Assembly: GCA_963697205.1 (NCBI GenBank)
Contig: CAVONB010000006.1
Location: 248,001 to 312,000, forward strand
Source: CAVONB01 sp963697205
GTDB lineage: Bacteria; Pseudomonadota; Alphaproteobacteria; Rhizobiales; Hyphomicrobiaceae
Length of the DNA: 64,000 nt
Direction: 5' to 3'
The position numbers were made by a program, and so were the translations under genes. Below the pieces are notes generated by a model. That model was not told the origin of the DNA and did not search any database. It saw nothing but the letters and a program-made list of their open reading frames with translations. Positions within the stretch are counted from its first letter, which is position 1; every line of letters starts with the position of its first letter. Shown here one piece after another: positions 47,283 through 56,395 of the stretch.

Positions 47283-48191
47283 TCAAATGCGATAGAATTT
47301 GGAAGCCGTGTCGTGAAAGTAGGCCTGTTGGTCGGCGTGCGGCCGATTCGCAAGGATTCGCTTGGTCGTCGCGATCAGATCGTCATAGCGCGCCCACAGT
47401 TTTTCCAACGGAAAGTTGCTTCCGTAGAAGCAGCGCGTGGCGCCGAACCGGTCCAGCACATGGTCCAGAACGATCCGCATGTGATCTTCGTCACAGCGCG
47501 CTGTAAAGAAATTCAGACCAGAGCATTTGATCAGAACATTCTTCAGTGGATGAAGATGCTCCAGTCCCTCTTTCCACGCCGCCACCGCTTTATCATCGTC
47601 CGCAGTCAGCATGCCGCCGTGCACGAGGCAGAACTGGATGTCCGGAAAATTGCGCGCGAGCTCGGCGAAGTGCGCGAACTGATGTGAAAAGCCCTGCAGC
47701 TCGAAGTGCAGCCCCAGCGGCCGCAGCTTCTCGATGCCGCGCTGGAAGGCGTCGGTGATGCACAAGTCGCCGCGGTCCGTCCGGCATCTGAGCGGTTGGC
47801 CCTCCCAGAAGTGCAGTTGGTGGCGCACGCCGCGGATGTTCTTGTGGCGCATATGGCCGTCCAGCACCGCTTCGAGATCGGCCTCGTCCATGCGCGCGTC
47901 GCCCACGATGGCATGCGGGAAGCCGGCGCGGTCGGCCACCGCCTGCAGCCACGTCGTCTCGCCGACCGGATCGGCCGGATCGTAGTTGGCTTGAACGTGC
48001 ACGGACTTCACAACGTTGTTGTTGCCGAAATCGGCCAGGAGATCCTCGACGAGATAGTCCTGTCTGAGGCCTTGGTAGTCGCTGCCGTACATCTTCGGTG
48101 TGATCGGTGCGGTCAGCCAGGGATAGTTCTTCCACTCCCATAAATGGTGATGGCTGTCGATCACGGGGCCGTCGTAGATGCTATCTGACAT
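47283..48191 (-). CDS. Amidohydrolase-2 family hydrolase (COG3618, lactonase-like)
   Basis: A 302-aa TIM-barrel metal hydrolase of the COG3618 group, which includes L-fuconolactone and L-rhamnono-lactone hydrolases. The N-terminal DSHHHLWEWKNYPWL holds the HxH metal ligands. Further barrel motifs are VKSVHVQANYDP, GVRHQLHFWEG, FCLVHGGML, and a terminal CFYGSNFPLEKL with the Asn/Asp position. It would open a sugar-acid lactone or related ester. The gene heads the minus-strand run with gntR and the TRAP genes, which suggests it acts on the imported compound. It is divergent from the ModA-like gene. Confidence 0.85.
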   Translation of the reverse strand: MSDSIYDGPVIDSHHHLWEWKNYPWLTAPITPKMYGSDYQGLRQDYLVEDLLADFGNNNVVKSVHVQANYDPADPVGETTWLQAVADRAGFPHAIVGDARMDEADLEAVLDGHMRHKNIRGVRHQLHFWEGQPLRCRTDRGDLCITDAFQRGIEKLRPLGLHFELQGFSHQFAHFAELARNFPDIQFCLVHGGMLTADDDKAVAAWKEGLEHLHPLKNVLIKCSGLNFFTARCDEDHMRIVLDHVLDRFGATRCFYGSNFPLEKLWARYDDLIATTKRILANRPHADQQAYFHDTASKFYRI

Positions 48192-48392
48192 GGGCGTTGT
48201 CCTGTTGGTGTCACGTAGGCGCGTAGAGCAAAGCTCGAAAGGCCACTTGTTATGTTGGACCGATAGAGGCGCGGACGGTGCCACTGAGCCTAGCGGATGG
48301 CGCTGCAGACAGGCAACTACAGCGACGAGCCACACGCCCCGCATGACAAAACCGCAAAATAGCCTTGATGAGGGACGGGCCTAATGTCACTG

Positions 48393-48404
48393 AACTGGTC
48401 AGTT
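48393..48404. promoter_or_regulatory. Dyad AACTG-GT-CAGTT in the divergent promoter region
   Basis: A 12-bp perfect dyad between the amidohydrolase and ModA-like genes, about 50 bases before the latter's start. It contains a TGGTCA core that loosely resembles FCD/GntR sites. It is short, so it could be coincidental. Confidence 0.3.
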
Positions 48405-48452
48405 GCCTGAGGGGGCGGGGCCGCCTGATGCGTAAGTAGGGAGAGAGCACAC

Positions 48453-49160
48453 ATGGTCGCTTCGCATGACACTCGAGCGGGCTCACTGAAAGTCCTGTCG
48501 ACGCTCGCTGTGAAGGGTGCGATGCCGGCTTTGGAGGCAGGCTTCATAGCCGCTGGCGGGCCGCCTTTGGAGATCACGTTCGCACCGACCAACGCGCTGC
48601 TGCAGGCAATCGGGGCGGGCGCGCGTGGTGACGTCGCCATCGTCACGCGTCCTGGCGCGATGTCGCTGGCTGAGCGCGGCATCATCGGCGCAGGCTACGA
48701 CATCGGCGTCTCATACGTCGGCCTTGCCGTTAAGGATGGCGCCGCACGGCCCGACATTTCCTCGCCCGAGGCGCTGGTCGCCACGCTCCAGGCCGCAAGC
48801 TCGATCGCCTATTCGAAGCTCGGGGCCAGTGGTGTCTATTTTGCCGCGCTGATCGACCGCCTCGGCATTGGCGATGCTGTTCGCGCCAAGGCGCGCATCG
48901 TCTCGGGCGGCTTCACGGGCGAGGAGGTCGCCGCCGGCCGCGCCGAAGTCGCGATCCAACAGGTCAGCGAGCTGAAGGTGGTCCCGGGCATCACGGTGGT
49001 CGGCCCCTTGCCCAAGGCGCTGCAGGATCCCGTCGTCTTTACCGTCGCCCCGTTCGCCGAGCCTCTGAATGCCAGCGCAGCCGACGCCTTCTGTCGCTAC
49101 CTAGCTGGCAAGTCGGCCGCGCCGCTGCTTGTGGCGTCCGGTCTCGACCTGCTCGACTGA
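48453..49160 (+). CDS. ModA-like periplasmic-binding-fold protein without signal peptide
   Basis: A 235-aa protein of the molybdate-binding (ModA, PBP2) fold. It begins LKVLSTLAVKGAMPALEAGF like a mature ModA and continues with GDVAIVTRPGAMSLAERG, LVATLQAASSIAYSKLGASGVYF and AEVAIQQVSELKVVPGI. No signal peptide is present, so it may stay in the cytoplasm as a sensor or carrier. The 2-3 oxyanion ligand Ser positions (LST, SKLGASG) appear conserved. There is no modB/modC neighbour. It faces away from the amidohydrolase gene and may belong to the same catabolic region. Confidence 0.75.
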   Translation: MVASHDTRAGSLKVLSTLAVKGAMPALEAGFIAAGGPPLEITFAPTNALLQAIGAGARGDVAIVTRPGAMSLAERGIIGAGYDIGVSYVGLAVKDGAARPDISSPEALVATLQAASSIAYSKLGASGVYFAALIDRLGIGDAVRAKARIVSGGFTGEEVAAGRAEVAIQQVSELKVVPGITVVGPLPKALQDPVVFTVAPFAEPLNASAADAFCRYLAGKSAAPLLVASGLDLLD

Positions 49161-49260
49161 GCGCGCAGGGCATACCCGACCCGATCACCGACATACCCCC
49201 CGAAGCGACCGCCGCCAGCCACGACCTCCGTTGGCCAAGACCTGCCGCGCGTCAGCGCGA

Positions 49261-50619
49261 TCAGCCGCGCCAGTCGTCGATTTCCGCGCGCCCGAGCCCG
49301 AGATTTTCGCGCAGCGTCGCACCGGCATAGGCGCGCTGATGCAGGCCGCGCCGCTGCAACTCTGGAACCACGAGGCGCACGAAATCCTCATAGCCGCCGG
49401 GCACATGAGTCGTCGCCAGCACGAACCCGTCGCACGCGTCATGGAACCACGCCTCCATCTCGTCGGCGATTTCCTTCGCCGTACCGCAGAACACGGGAAA
49501 CTCGTGGATCGTGCCGCGCTTGGAGAACGTCACGAAATCGCGGATCGTCGGATTGCGTTGGCCCGAAAGCTGGACGACGCGATCCAGAATGCCGCGCAAC
49601 CCGCTGATCGAGGCCAGCTCCTCGTCGCTGAAACTCTCGTCCATGCCCTTCGCGGCGAAATCGTAGTTGAGCGCCTCCGACAGCAGCGCCAGGCTGTCGA
49701 CCGGCTTGGCGAGGCCTTCCACGAGTTCGCGCTTGGCCTCCGCGATCGCCCGCGTCTCGCCCGGGATCACATAGATGGCCGGTGCCACCCGCACCCGCGC
49801 CGGCTCGCGTCCCGCGCGCAGCACCTCCGCCTTGAACGCGGCATAGCTTTTGCGGCCGACCTCGAGGTTGGGATAGACCGCAAACACAAGCTCGCCCCAG
49901 CGCGCCGCGAACTGCCGTCCGCGGCCGGATTGGCCCGCCTGCATGACGACGGGGCGCCCTTGCGGCGTGCGCGGCACCGTGAACGGCCCGCTCGACGAAA
50001 AGTAGCGTCCCTTGTGATCGAGCGTGCGCACCTTGGCGGGATCGGCGAACCGGCCGGAGGCGCGATCGGCGACGATGGCGTCGTCCTGCCAGCTGTCCCA
50101 ATGGCCGAGCACCACCTCCATGAATTCGTCGGCCTGATCGTAGCGGGCGTCGTGCTCGAGGTGATCGGCGCGGCCAAAGTTATGCGCCTCCGACGAGTTG
50201 AGTGACGTCACGCAATTCCATGCCGCGCGTCCGCCGAGCATGTGGTCAAGCGTGCCGAAAAGGCGCGCGACGTGGAACGGCTGATAGTAGGTCGTCGAGT
50301 ACGTGGCGCCGAGGCCGAGGTGGCGCGTGGCCTGGCCCATCGTCGCGATGATCGTGGTCGGCTCCAGCTTCACCACGCGGATGCCGTGGCGCAGCGCTTC
50401 GGCGGGATCGTTGCCGAGGATGTCGGGCAGCGCCAGCCGGTCGTCGAAGAAGGCGAGGTGGAACTTGCCGGCCTCCAGCGTGCGCGCGATGGACTGGTAG
50501 TATGCCGGCGACAGAAAATCGGGCGCGGCGGCGGGATGCCGCCAGGAGCCGACATAGTTGGAGCAGTTCTGGGCTTGCAGAAAACCGATCAGGGTCATCT
50601 GCCGCTGCTGGCCCGTCAT
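49261..50619 (-). CDS. LLM-class flavin-dependent monooxygenase (NtaA/SnaA/DmoA type)
   Basis: A 452-aa FMNH2-dependent monooxygenase of the NtaA/SnaA/DszA family within the bacterial-luciferase fold. It shows CSNYVGSWRHPAAAPDFLS, GKFHLAFFDDRLALPD, ATYSTTYYQPFHVARLFGTLDHMLGGRAAWNCVTS (quoted in part as HVARLFGTLDHMLGG), YDQADEFMEVVLGHWDSW and VVMQAGQSGRGRQFAARW. Members desulfurise sulfonates or oxidise aminopolycarboxylates and dimethyl sulfide. A separate flavin reductase is needed and is not in this window. It is convergent with the ModA-like gene. Confidence 0.92.
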   Translation of the reverse strand: MTGQQRQMTLIGFLQAQNCSNYVGSWRHPAAAPDFLSPAYYQSIARTLEAGKFHLAFFDDRLALPDILGNDPAEALRHGIRVVKLEPTTIIATMGQATRHLGLGATYSTTYYQPFHVARLFGTLDHMLGGRAAWNCVTSLNSSEAHNFGRADHLEHDARYDQADEFMEVVLGHWDSWQDDAIVADRASGRFADPAKVRTLDHKGRYFSSSGPFTVPRTPQGRPVVMQAGQSGRGRQFAARWGELVFAVYPNLEVGRKSYAAFKAEVLRAGREPARVRVAPAIYVIPGETRAIAEAKRELVEGLAKPVDSLALLSEALNYDFAAKGMDESFSDEELASISGLRGILDRVVQLSGQRNPTIRDFVTFSKRGTIHEFPVFCGTAKEIADEMEAWFHDACDGFVLATTHVPGGYEDFVRLVVPELQRRGLHQRAYAGATLRENLGLGRAEIDDWRG

Positions 50620-51129
50620 GTCTGTCGTCCTCCCTGCGCCGGCGCTTGTTCGTCCAGCATATTGCTGCCACCACCCTGCCGATAGTTCGGCTGGGGACGC
50701 AACGTGTCATGCCGCGCGGCGACGCTACCACGCACCGCCGCAGCGGGCTTGATGCCGGTCAGGCGTGGCGCGGTGGGTGGTGAATCTCAGCGTTGACTCC
50801 TTCGCGTATCGCCAAGGCTTTGCGCCGCAGCGCTCCGGCATCGGCACGCGCGACGACCCGACCTCTGCCGATGACCCCGCCGGACCGCCTCCGCCGACCC
50901 TCGCGCAGACCATCCTCGTCCCGTCGGATCTGCGGCCGGTCGGCGGCAGCAGCCGCCCGGCCGGGCCGCGCGCCACCCGCACCCACCACGCGATCGAGGG
51001 CCTTAACCGTTCATTGACCGTGTCGGCACACGCGCCGTGCCCGGCGGCTTCAACCTCTTGCCATCAATTGAACACTGTTTATATATACCCGGAATGAACA
51101 TCGTTCATTTCATCCGGAGACGACAGCCC
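50620..51129. other. Intergenic region with no supported gene
   Basis: This 510-bp stretch has only low-complexity Pro/Arg/Ala frames, which I do not accept as genes. Its right end (from about 51,000) is AT-rich and carries a promoter and operator described separately. A half-site CGTTCATTG at about 51,008 repeats the operator arm. Confidence 0.4.
51058..51109 (+). promoter_or_regulatory. Predicted promoter with TetR-type operator upstream of the aas genes
   Basis: TTGCCA (51058-51063), an 18-bp spacer and TATATA (51082-51087) form a sigma70-like promoter. Directly over the expected start is a perfect dyad AATGAAC atc GTTCATT (51093-51109). A 7+3+7 palindrome at the start site is typical of TetR-family repression. 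No tetR gene is present in the window. Confidence 0.55.
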
Positions 51130-51333
51130 ATGTCGACACCCTTACGCGAGCGCTGCTTGGCATGGCTGCTGGGAGCCGCGTCCCGCGCCGGCGATTGGTC
51201 GCTCGATCGCGAGCTGGCCCTCGTCATGCAGGTCGGCCGGCCGGTCGTGTGGTGCCCCGCCGCCCCGTGGCGGCCCCGTGGCGCCCGGTGGCAGGGGAGG
51301 GCGCCGATCCGCGACCTGACACAATGCCATTGA
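51130..51333 (+). CDS. Possible small protein between promoter and aas
   Basis: A 67-aa frame starting ATG 51130 with GGAGA ten bases upstream, placed just behind the predicted promoter. The first half (TPLRERCLAWLLGAASRAGDW) could form an amphipathic helix. The second half is Pro/Arg/Trp-rich and unlike a normal protein. No family is recognised. It may be a leader peptide or simply leader RNA. Confidence 0.25.
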   Translation: MSTPLRERCLAWLLGAASRAGDWSLDRELALVMQVGRPVVWCPAAPWRPRGARWQGRAPIRDLTQCH

Positions 51334-51416
51334 TTAACCGGACTCAGTGAAAACAGAGGCTTGGGCCGCAGTCTTCGGATCGCGGCTGCAATCAGACACT
51401 TGCCCGCGAGGACCCC

Positions 51417-53537
51417 ATGTCGAAGGCCCTGCTGACCAGCCGGCGGTTCGCCCCCGTGTTCGTGTGCCAGTTCTTCTCGGCCCTGAACGACAACCTGATC
51501 AAGAACGCGCTCGTCATGCTGATCGTCTACCGCCTGTCGGCGGAGACGGCCGGCTACCTGGTGCCGCTGGCCGGCGCCGTGCTGATGGCCCCGTTCGTCG
51601 TCCTGTCTGCGCTTGGCGGCGAGCTGGCCGATCGCTTCGACAAGGCCCGCGTCGCCCGATACCTGAAGCTCGCCGAGCTGCCGGTCGCCGTTCTGGCCGC
51701 GGCAGGTCTCTATGCCCAATCGATCCCGCTCATGTTCCTCGCGCTCGCCCTGTTTGGCATCGTCTCGGCACTCTTCGGGCCGGTCAAGTACGGCATCCTG
51801 CCCGATCATCTGGGCAAGCACGAGCTGGCCGCCGGCAATGCCTACGTCGAGGCCGGCACGTTTCTCGCGATCCTGCTTGGCATGATGCTCGGCAACCTCG
51901 CCGTGGCGACCGGCGCGCCGGTCTGGCTGGCCGCGGCAATGGTCGCGATGGCCGCACTCGCCTGGGCATCCGCGCGCGCCATCCCGCCGACCGGCAGCGC
52001 CGCGCCCGATCTCGCCGTGACGCCCAATCCCCTGCGCTCCACCGCGCGCCTCCTCGCAGAGTTGAAGGCGGATCGGCGGCTTTGGATCGGCGGGCTCATC
52101 ACCGGCTGGTTCTGGTTCGTCGGCGCCGCCGTCCTGTCGATCCTGCCGCTGCTCGTCACCCAGCGCATCGGCGGCACGCCCGGCATCGTCACGCTGTCGC
52201 TGGCGCTGTTCACCGTCGGCATCGCGCTTGGCTCGGCATTGGCCGCACGCGCCAGCCGCCAGCGCCCGAACATGGCCTTGGTGCCCCTGGCTGCGCTGCT
52301 GATCGCGCTCTTCGCGCTCGATCTGTCCTGGGCTGCCGCGGGCTGGATGCCCGGACCCGATCCGCGCGACGTCCAGGCGTTCGTCGCCGATGTGGCCGCC
52401 TGGCGTTTGATGTTCGATCTCGTTGGCCTCGCCGCCGCCGGTGGTCTCTTCATCGTGCCCGCCTTCGCTGCCGTCCAGGCCTGGGCGCCGGCCGATCGGC
52501 GCGCGCGAGTCGTCGCCGCCTGCAACGTGCTCTCCGCGCTGTTCATGACGGCGGCGGCCCTGATCCTCATGGCGCTGCAAGCTGCCGGCGCCAGCGTTCC
52601 CGTGCTGTTTGGCGCACTCGGTCTCGCCAGCCTTGCCGTACTCGTCCTAGTCCTGCGCGCCTGGGGTCGCGAGGGTATCAAGGATCTCGTCGCCTTCGTC
52701 TTCCGCGCCACGCTCGACCTGGAGGTGAAGGGGCTCGAGAACATCCCGGCCGAAGGCACGCGCGCCATCATCGCCCCCAATCACGTCAGCCTGCTCGACG
52801 CCGCGATCATGCATGCGATCCTGCCGTCGCACGCGACGTTCGCCATCGACACCGCGATGTCGGAAAAGCGCTGGGTGAAGCCTTTCCTGAAGCTCGTGCG
52901 CACGCAGCCGATCGATCCGACCAAGCCGCTCGGCACCCGCCATCTGGTTCACCTCGTGCGCGGTGGCGAGACGCTCGTCATCTTCCCCGAAGGCCGCCTC
53001 ACCGTGACCGGCGGGCTGATGAAGGTCTACGACGGCACGGCCATGATCGCCGACAAGGCCGACGCCGTCATCGTGCCTATCCGCATCGAAGGACCCGAGC
53101 GCTCGCCGTTTGGCTACCTGAGCGGCCGCCAGACGCGCAAGACCTGGTTCCCCAAGACCACCGTCACCATCCTGCCGCCCGAGAAGATCGAGGTCGAGCC
53201 GTCACTGAAGGGCAAGCCGCGCCGTCAAGCAGCCGGTGCGCGCTTGCAGGACATCATGGTCGACACCGCCGTGCGCTGCGCCCGCCTCGACCAGACGGTG
53301 TTCTCCGCCGTCGCCGAAGCGCGCCGCACGCGCGACACCGGCCGCCCGATCCTCGCAGACCCGACCGGCGCGAAACTGTCCTACCGCAAGCTCATTCTTT
53401 CCGCGCAGGTGCTCGGCCGCAAGCTCGCGCTGCTCGCCGCTGAGGGCGAAGCCGTCGGCGTCATGCTGCCGTCCTCCGTCGCCTCCGTCGTGAGCTTTCT
53501 GGCGCTGCAGTCCGTCGGCCGCGTGCCGGCGCCATGA
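51417..53537 (+). CDS. aas: Aas N-terminal part: MFS domain, acyltransferase domain, start of acyl-ACP synthetase
   Basis: The first 706 residues of an MFS-fused 2-acyl-lysophospholipid acyltransferase / acyl-ACP synthetase. Residues about 1-410 are a 12-TM LplT-like MFS domain (VCQFFSALNDNLIKNALVML at the start). Then a PlsC acyltransferase domain has IAPNHVSLLDA (the HX4D-type motif is NHVSLLD), FPEGRLTVTG and VPIRIEGPERSPFGYLSG. Finally comes the beginning of an AMP-binding domain (GAKLSYRKLILSAQVLGRKLA). The frame stops at 53537 where the next frame begins with ATGA. It scavenges lysophospholipids and free fatty acids into membrane lipid. Confidence 0.88.
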   Translation: MSKALLTSRRFAPVFVCQFFSALNDNLIKNALVMLIVYRLSAETAGYLVPLAGAVLMAPFVVLSALGGELADRFDKARVARYLKLAELPVAVLAAAGLYAQSIPLMFLALALFGIVSALFGPVKYGILPDHLGKHELAAGNAYVEAGTFLAILLGMMLGNLAVATGAPVWLAAAMVAMAALAWASARAIPPTGSAAPDLAVTPNPLRSTARLLAELKADRRLWIGGLITGWFWFVGAAVLSILPLLVTQRIGGTPGIVTLSLALFTVGIALGSALAARASRQRPNMALVPLAALLIALFALDLSWAAAGWMPGPDPRDVQAFVADVAAWRLMFDLVGLAAAGGLFIVPAFAAVQAWAPADRRARVVAACNVLSALFMTAAALILMALQAAGASVPVLFGALGLASLAVLVLVLRAWGREGIKDLVAFVFRATLDLEVKGLENIPAEGTRAIIAPNHVSLLDAAIMHAILPSHATFAIDTAMSEKRWVKPFLKLVRTQPIDPTKPLGTRHLVHLVRGGETLVIFPEGRLTVTGGLMKVYDGTAMIADKADAVIVPIRIEGPERSPFGYLSGRQTRKTWFPKTTVTILPPEKIEVEPSLKGKPRRQAAGARLQDIMVDTAVRCARLDQTVFSAVAEARRTRDTGRPILADPTGAKLSYRKLILSAQVLGRKLALLAAEGEAVGVMLPSSVASVVSFLALQSVGRVPAP

Positions 53538-54835
53538 TCAACTTCACCGCCGGCGCCCGCAACATCGAAGGTGCCTGCACGGCGGCCGCCGTCAAGGTCG
53601 TGGTCACGTCCCGCCTGTTCGTGGAGAAGGCGCGGCTCGCCGACCTCGTCGCCGCCATCGAGACCCACACGCCCGTCGTCTACCTGGAAGACATCAGGAC
53701 GACGATTACGCGCGCCGACAAGGTCGCGGGCCTGCTGTGCGGCGATCGCGAGCAGGTCGCCCGGCGCGCCGACGACCCCGCCGTCATCCTCTTCACGTCA
53801 GGCTCGGAAGGCACGCCCAAGGGCGTCGTGCTCTCCCACAGAAACATCCTCGCCAATGCCATCCAGTGCCTGACGCGCGTCACGGCCAACGGCGAGGACA
53901 CCGTCTTCAACGTGCTGCCGACGTTCCATTCGTTCGGCCTGACGGCCGGCGTGGTGATGCCGCTGACCGCAGGCATTCCGATCTATCTTTATCCCTCGCC
54001 GCTGCACTATCGCATCGTGCCCGAACTCGTCTATCAGACCAACGCCACGATCCTGTTTGGCACCGACACGTTCCTCAACGGCTACGCGCGCGCCGCCCAC
54101 CCCTACGACCTCGCGCGTCTGCGCCTGGTGGTTGCCGGCGCCGAGCCGGTCAAGGGCAAGACACGCGCGACCTACATGGAGAAGTTCGGCGTTCGCATCC
54201 TCGAAGGCTACGGCGTCACCGAGACCGCGCCCGTGCTGGCACTGAACACGCCGCTCGCCAACCGCTCCGGCACCGTCGGTCGACTGGCGCCGCTGATGCG
54301 CGCGCGCCTGGAGCCGGTGCCCGGCATCGCCGAAGGCGGACGCCTGTATGTCGCCGGCCCCAATGTCATGCTTGGCTACCTGCGCGCGGAGAACCCCGGC
54401 GTACTGGAGGCCCCGCACGAGGGCTGGCACGACACCGGCGACATCGTCGCCATCGACAAGGACGGCTTCATTCGCATCCTCGGCCGTGCCAAGCGCTTCG
54501 CCAAGATAGGCGGCGAGATGGTGTCGCTGACCGCGGCCGAAGCGTTGGCGTCGGAGGCCTGGCCCCAGACCGTGACGATGGTCGTCACCGTACCCGATGC
54601 GAGGAAGGGCGAGCGCCTCGTGCTGATGACGACCGAGGCGAGCCACACCCGCGATGCGCTTCTGGCCGCCGCGCGCACCAAGGGCGTCCCCGAGCTGATG
54701 GTCCCCGCCGAGATCCTGTGCGTGCCGGCCCTGCCGCTGCTCGGCTCGGGCAAGCCCGACTATGTCACAGCCACGCGGCTGGCCGCCGAGCGCGCCTCAA
54801 GCCCGCCCAATGCTGCTCTCGCGGCGGCGGAATAG
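53534..54835 (+). CDS. aas: Aas C-terminal part: acyl-ACP synthetase (AMP-binding) domain
   Basis: 433 aa completing the AMP-binding acyl-ACP synthetase domain of the upstream gene. It starts MINFTAGARNIEGACTAAAVK and contains the P-loop FTSGSEGTPKGVVLSH, then NVLPTFHSFGLTAGVVMPL, EGYGVTETAPVLALN, and DTGDIVAIDKDGFIRILGR. In the family this is continuous with the previous part (combined about 1139 aa), with ...GRVPA-MINFTAGARN expected at the joint. A two-base surplus (GC) around 53,527-53,533 would explain the split. Alternatively the ATGA overlap allows coupled translation as two chains. Confidence 0.85.
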   Translation: MINFTAGARNIEGACTAAAVKVVVTSRLFVEKARLADLVAAIETHTPVVYLEDIRTTITRADKVAGLLCGDREQVARRADDPAVILFTSGSEGTPKGVVLSHRNILANAIQCLTRVTANGEDTVFNVLPTFHSFGLTAGVVMPLTAGIPIYLYPSPLHYRIVPELVYQTNATILFGTDTFLNGYARAAHPYDLARLRLVVAGAEPVKGKTRATYMEKFGVRILEGYGVTETAPVLALNTPLANRSGTVGRLAPLMRARLEPVPGIAEGGRLYVAGPNVMLGYLRAENPGVLEAPHEGWHDTGDIVAIDKDGFIRILGRAKRFAKIGGEMVSLTAAEALASEAWPQTVTMVVTVPDARKGERLVLMTTEASHTRDALLAAARTKGVPELMVPAEILCVPALPLLGSGKPDYVTATRLAAERASSPPNAALAAAE

Positions 54836-55068
54836 CCGCAGCCGCGAGCCTGCGTTGCCGACGCAGGCGGTCTGCCACGCCGCCTCCGCAATTGGCCGTC
54901 ACCACTGACGGTCGATGGCCGCGCGCCCGATCGTGCGCGACCATGGGGCGACACGTCAGCGATATCAATATCTTGACGACGCGCCTTGAGGCGTTCTTCA
55001 GTGCGCCGCCGAGGTTTTCGGACGCCCGCCCGCACGCGACGATGCCGGCGAAACGGAGAAGTTTGATT

Positions 55069-56328
55069 ATGTCGCACGCGCTGTTTCGCTCCGCCCGGAC
55101 ACCCCTGCTGGCGCTGGCCCTGTTGATCGCCGCCGCGCCGGCCGCACTGGCGACCCAGGCGGCCGATCGCATGAAGCCCAACAACGGCTGCCAGAACACC
55201 GGCCCCGCCTTCGAGCCCTGGCTCGAAGGCTTCAAGCGCAAGGCCGCCACAGCCGGCATCTCGCCGCGCACCATCGCCTCCGCGCTCGACGGCATGACGC
55301 TCGACCAGGCCGTTCTGCGCCGCGACAGGGGCCAGTCGTTCTTCGCCCAGTCTTTCCTGTCGTTCTCCGACAAGCTGGTGAAGGATTACCGCATCACCAA
55401 CGGTCGCAAGCGGCTGACGACCTTCGCACGCCACTTCGACAGGGCCGACAAGGAATACGGCGTACCAGGCGCCGTCATCACCGCCTTTTGGGCGTTGGAG
55501 AGCGACTTCGGCGCCGGCATGGGCAAGCTCTCGGTGTTGCGCGCGCTCGCCACGCTGGCGTGGGACTGCCGCCGCGGCGAGATGTTCACAGGGCAGTTGC
55601 TCGCGGCCTTGAAGATCATCGAGCGCGGCGACCTGCGGGCGCAGGACATGATCGGCTCGTGGGCCGGCGAACTCGGCCAGACACAGTTCCTGCCCACGCA
55701 TTATCTCGACATCACCGTCGACTGGGACGGTGACGGCCGCCGCGACCTGATGAAGAGCGAGGCCGACATCATCGGCTCGACCGCCGCCTTCCTGAAATCG
55801 ATCGGCTGGCGCAAGGGTGAGCCCTGGCTGGAAGAGGTCGACATTCCCAAGGATCTGCCCTGGGAGGAAGCCGACCTGACGATCCGCCATCCCCGTGCGT
55901 GGTGGGCCAAGCGCGGCGTGCGCTTCGCCAATGGCAAGCCGCTGCCGGCCGACGACCTGCCCGCAGCCCTCCTCATCCTGCAAAGCCGTCACGGCCCCGC
56001 CTTCCTGGCCTACCCGAACTTCGACGTCTTTACCGCCTGGAACCAGTCGCTCAACTACGCCACGACAGCGGCCTACCTCGCCACCCGCATCGCCGGCGCG
56101 TCCGCCATGCAGAAGGGCACGGCGCACCTCTTGCCCGTGCTCGATTTCGAACAGGCCCGGGAGCTCCAACGCCTGCTTCTCGCGCGCGGCCTCGACGTCG
56201 GCGAGATCGACGGCAAGATCGGTGCGGCAACGCGCGCCGCCGTCCGCCAGATGCAGATCCGTTTGAAGATGCCCGCCGACAGCTACCCCACGCCCGAGCT
56301 GCTAGAAGCGCTGCAGCGCGCGCGCTGA
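55069..56328 (+). CDS. Lytic murein transglycosylase (MltB family) with peptidoglycan-binding domain
   Basis: A 419-aa periplasmic transglycosylase that cleaves peptidoglycan with 1,6-anhydroMurNAc formation. The signal peptide is LLALALLIAAAPAALATQA. The catalytic Glu is about residue 144 in FWALESDFGAGMG, and GELGQTQFLPTHYLD is the family motif. A C-terminal PG_binding_1 domain (LQRLLLARGLDVGEIDGKIG ... AVRQMQIRLKMPADSYPT) anchors it. The ATG at 55069 follows GGAGAAG. It is convergent with hslU. Confidence 0.95.
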   Translation: MSHALFRSARTPLLALALLIAAAPAALATQAADRMKPNNGCQNTGPAFEPWLEGFKRKAATAGISPRTIASALDGMTLDQAVLRRDRGQSFFAQSFLSFSDKLVKDYRITNGRKRLTTFARHFDRADKEYGVPGAVITAFWALESDFGAGMGKLSVLRALATLAWDCRRGEMFTGQLLAALKIIERGDLRAQDMIGSWAGELGQTQFLPTHYLDITVDWDGDGRRDLMKSEADIIGSTAAFLKSIGWRKGEPWLEEVDIPKDLPWEEADLTIRHPRAWWAKRGVRFANGKPLPADDLPAALLILQSRHGPAFLAYPNFDVFTAWNQSLNYATTAAYLATRIAGASAMQKGTAHLLPVLDFEQARELQRLLLARGLDVGEIDGKIGAATRAAVRQMQIRLKMPADSYPTPELLEALQRAR

Positions 56329-56395
56329 GTAAAGCACATCGATGCGGGCGGTGTCGGCATGCCCGTGCACGTGTCCCTCGCAGGGAGCGTGCGTC

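Noticed and set aside
50765..51097. 110-aa plus-strand frame in the gap before aas
   Set aside because: No ribosome site, Pro/Ser/Arg-rich composition, and it runs through the predicted promoter and operator.
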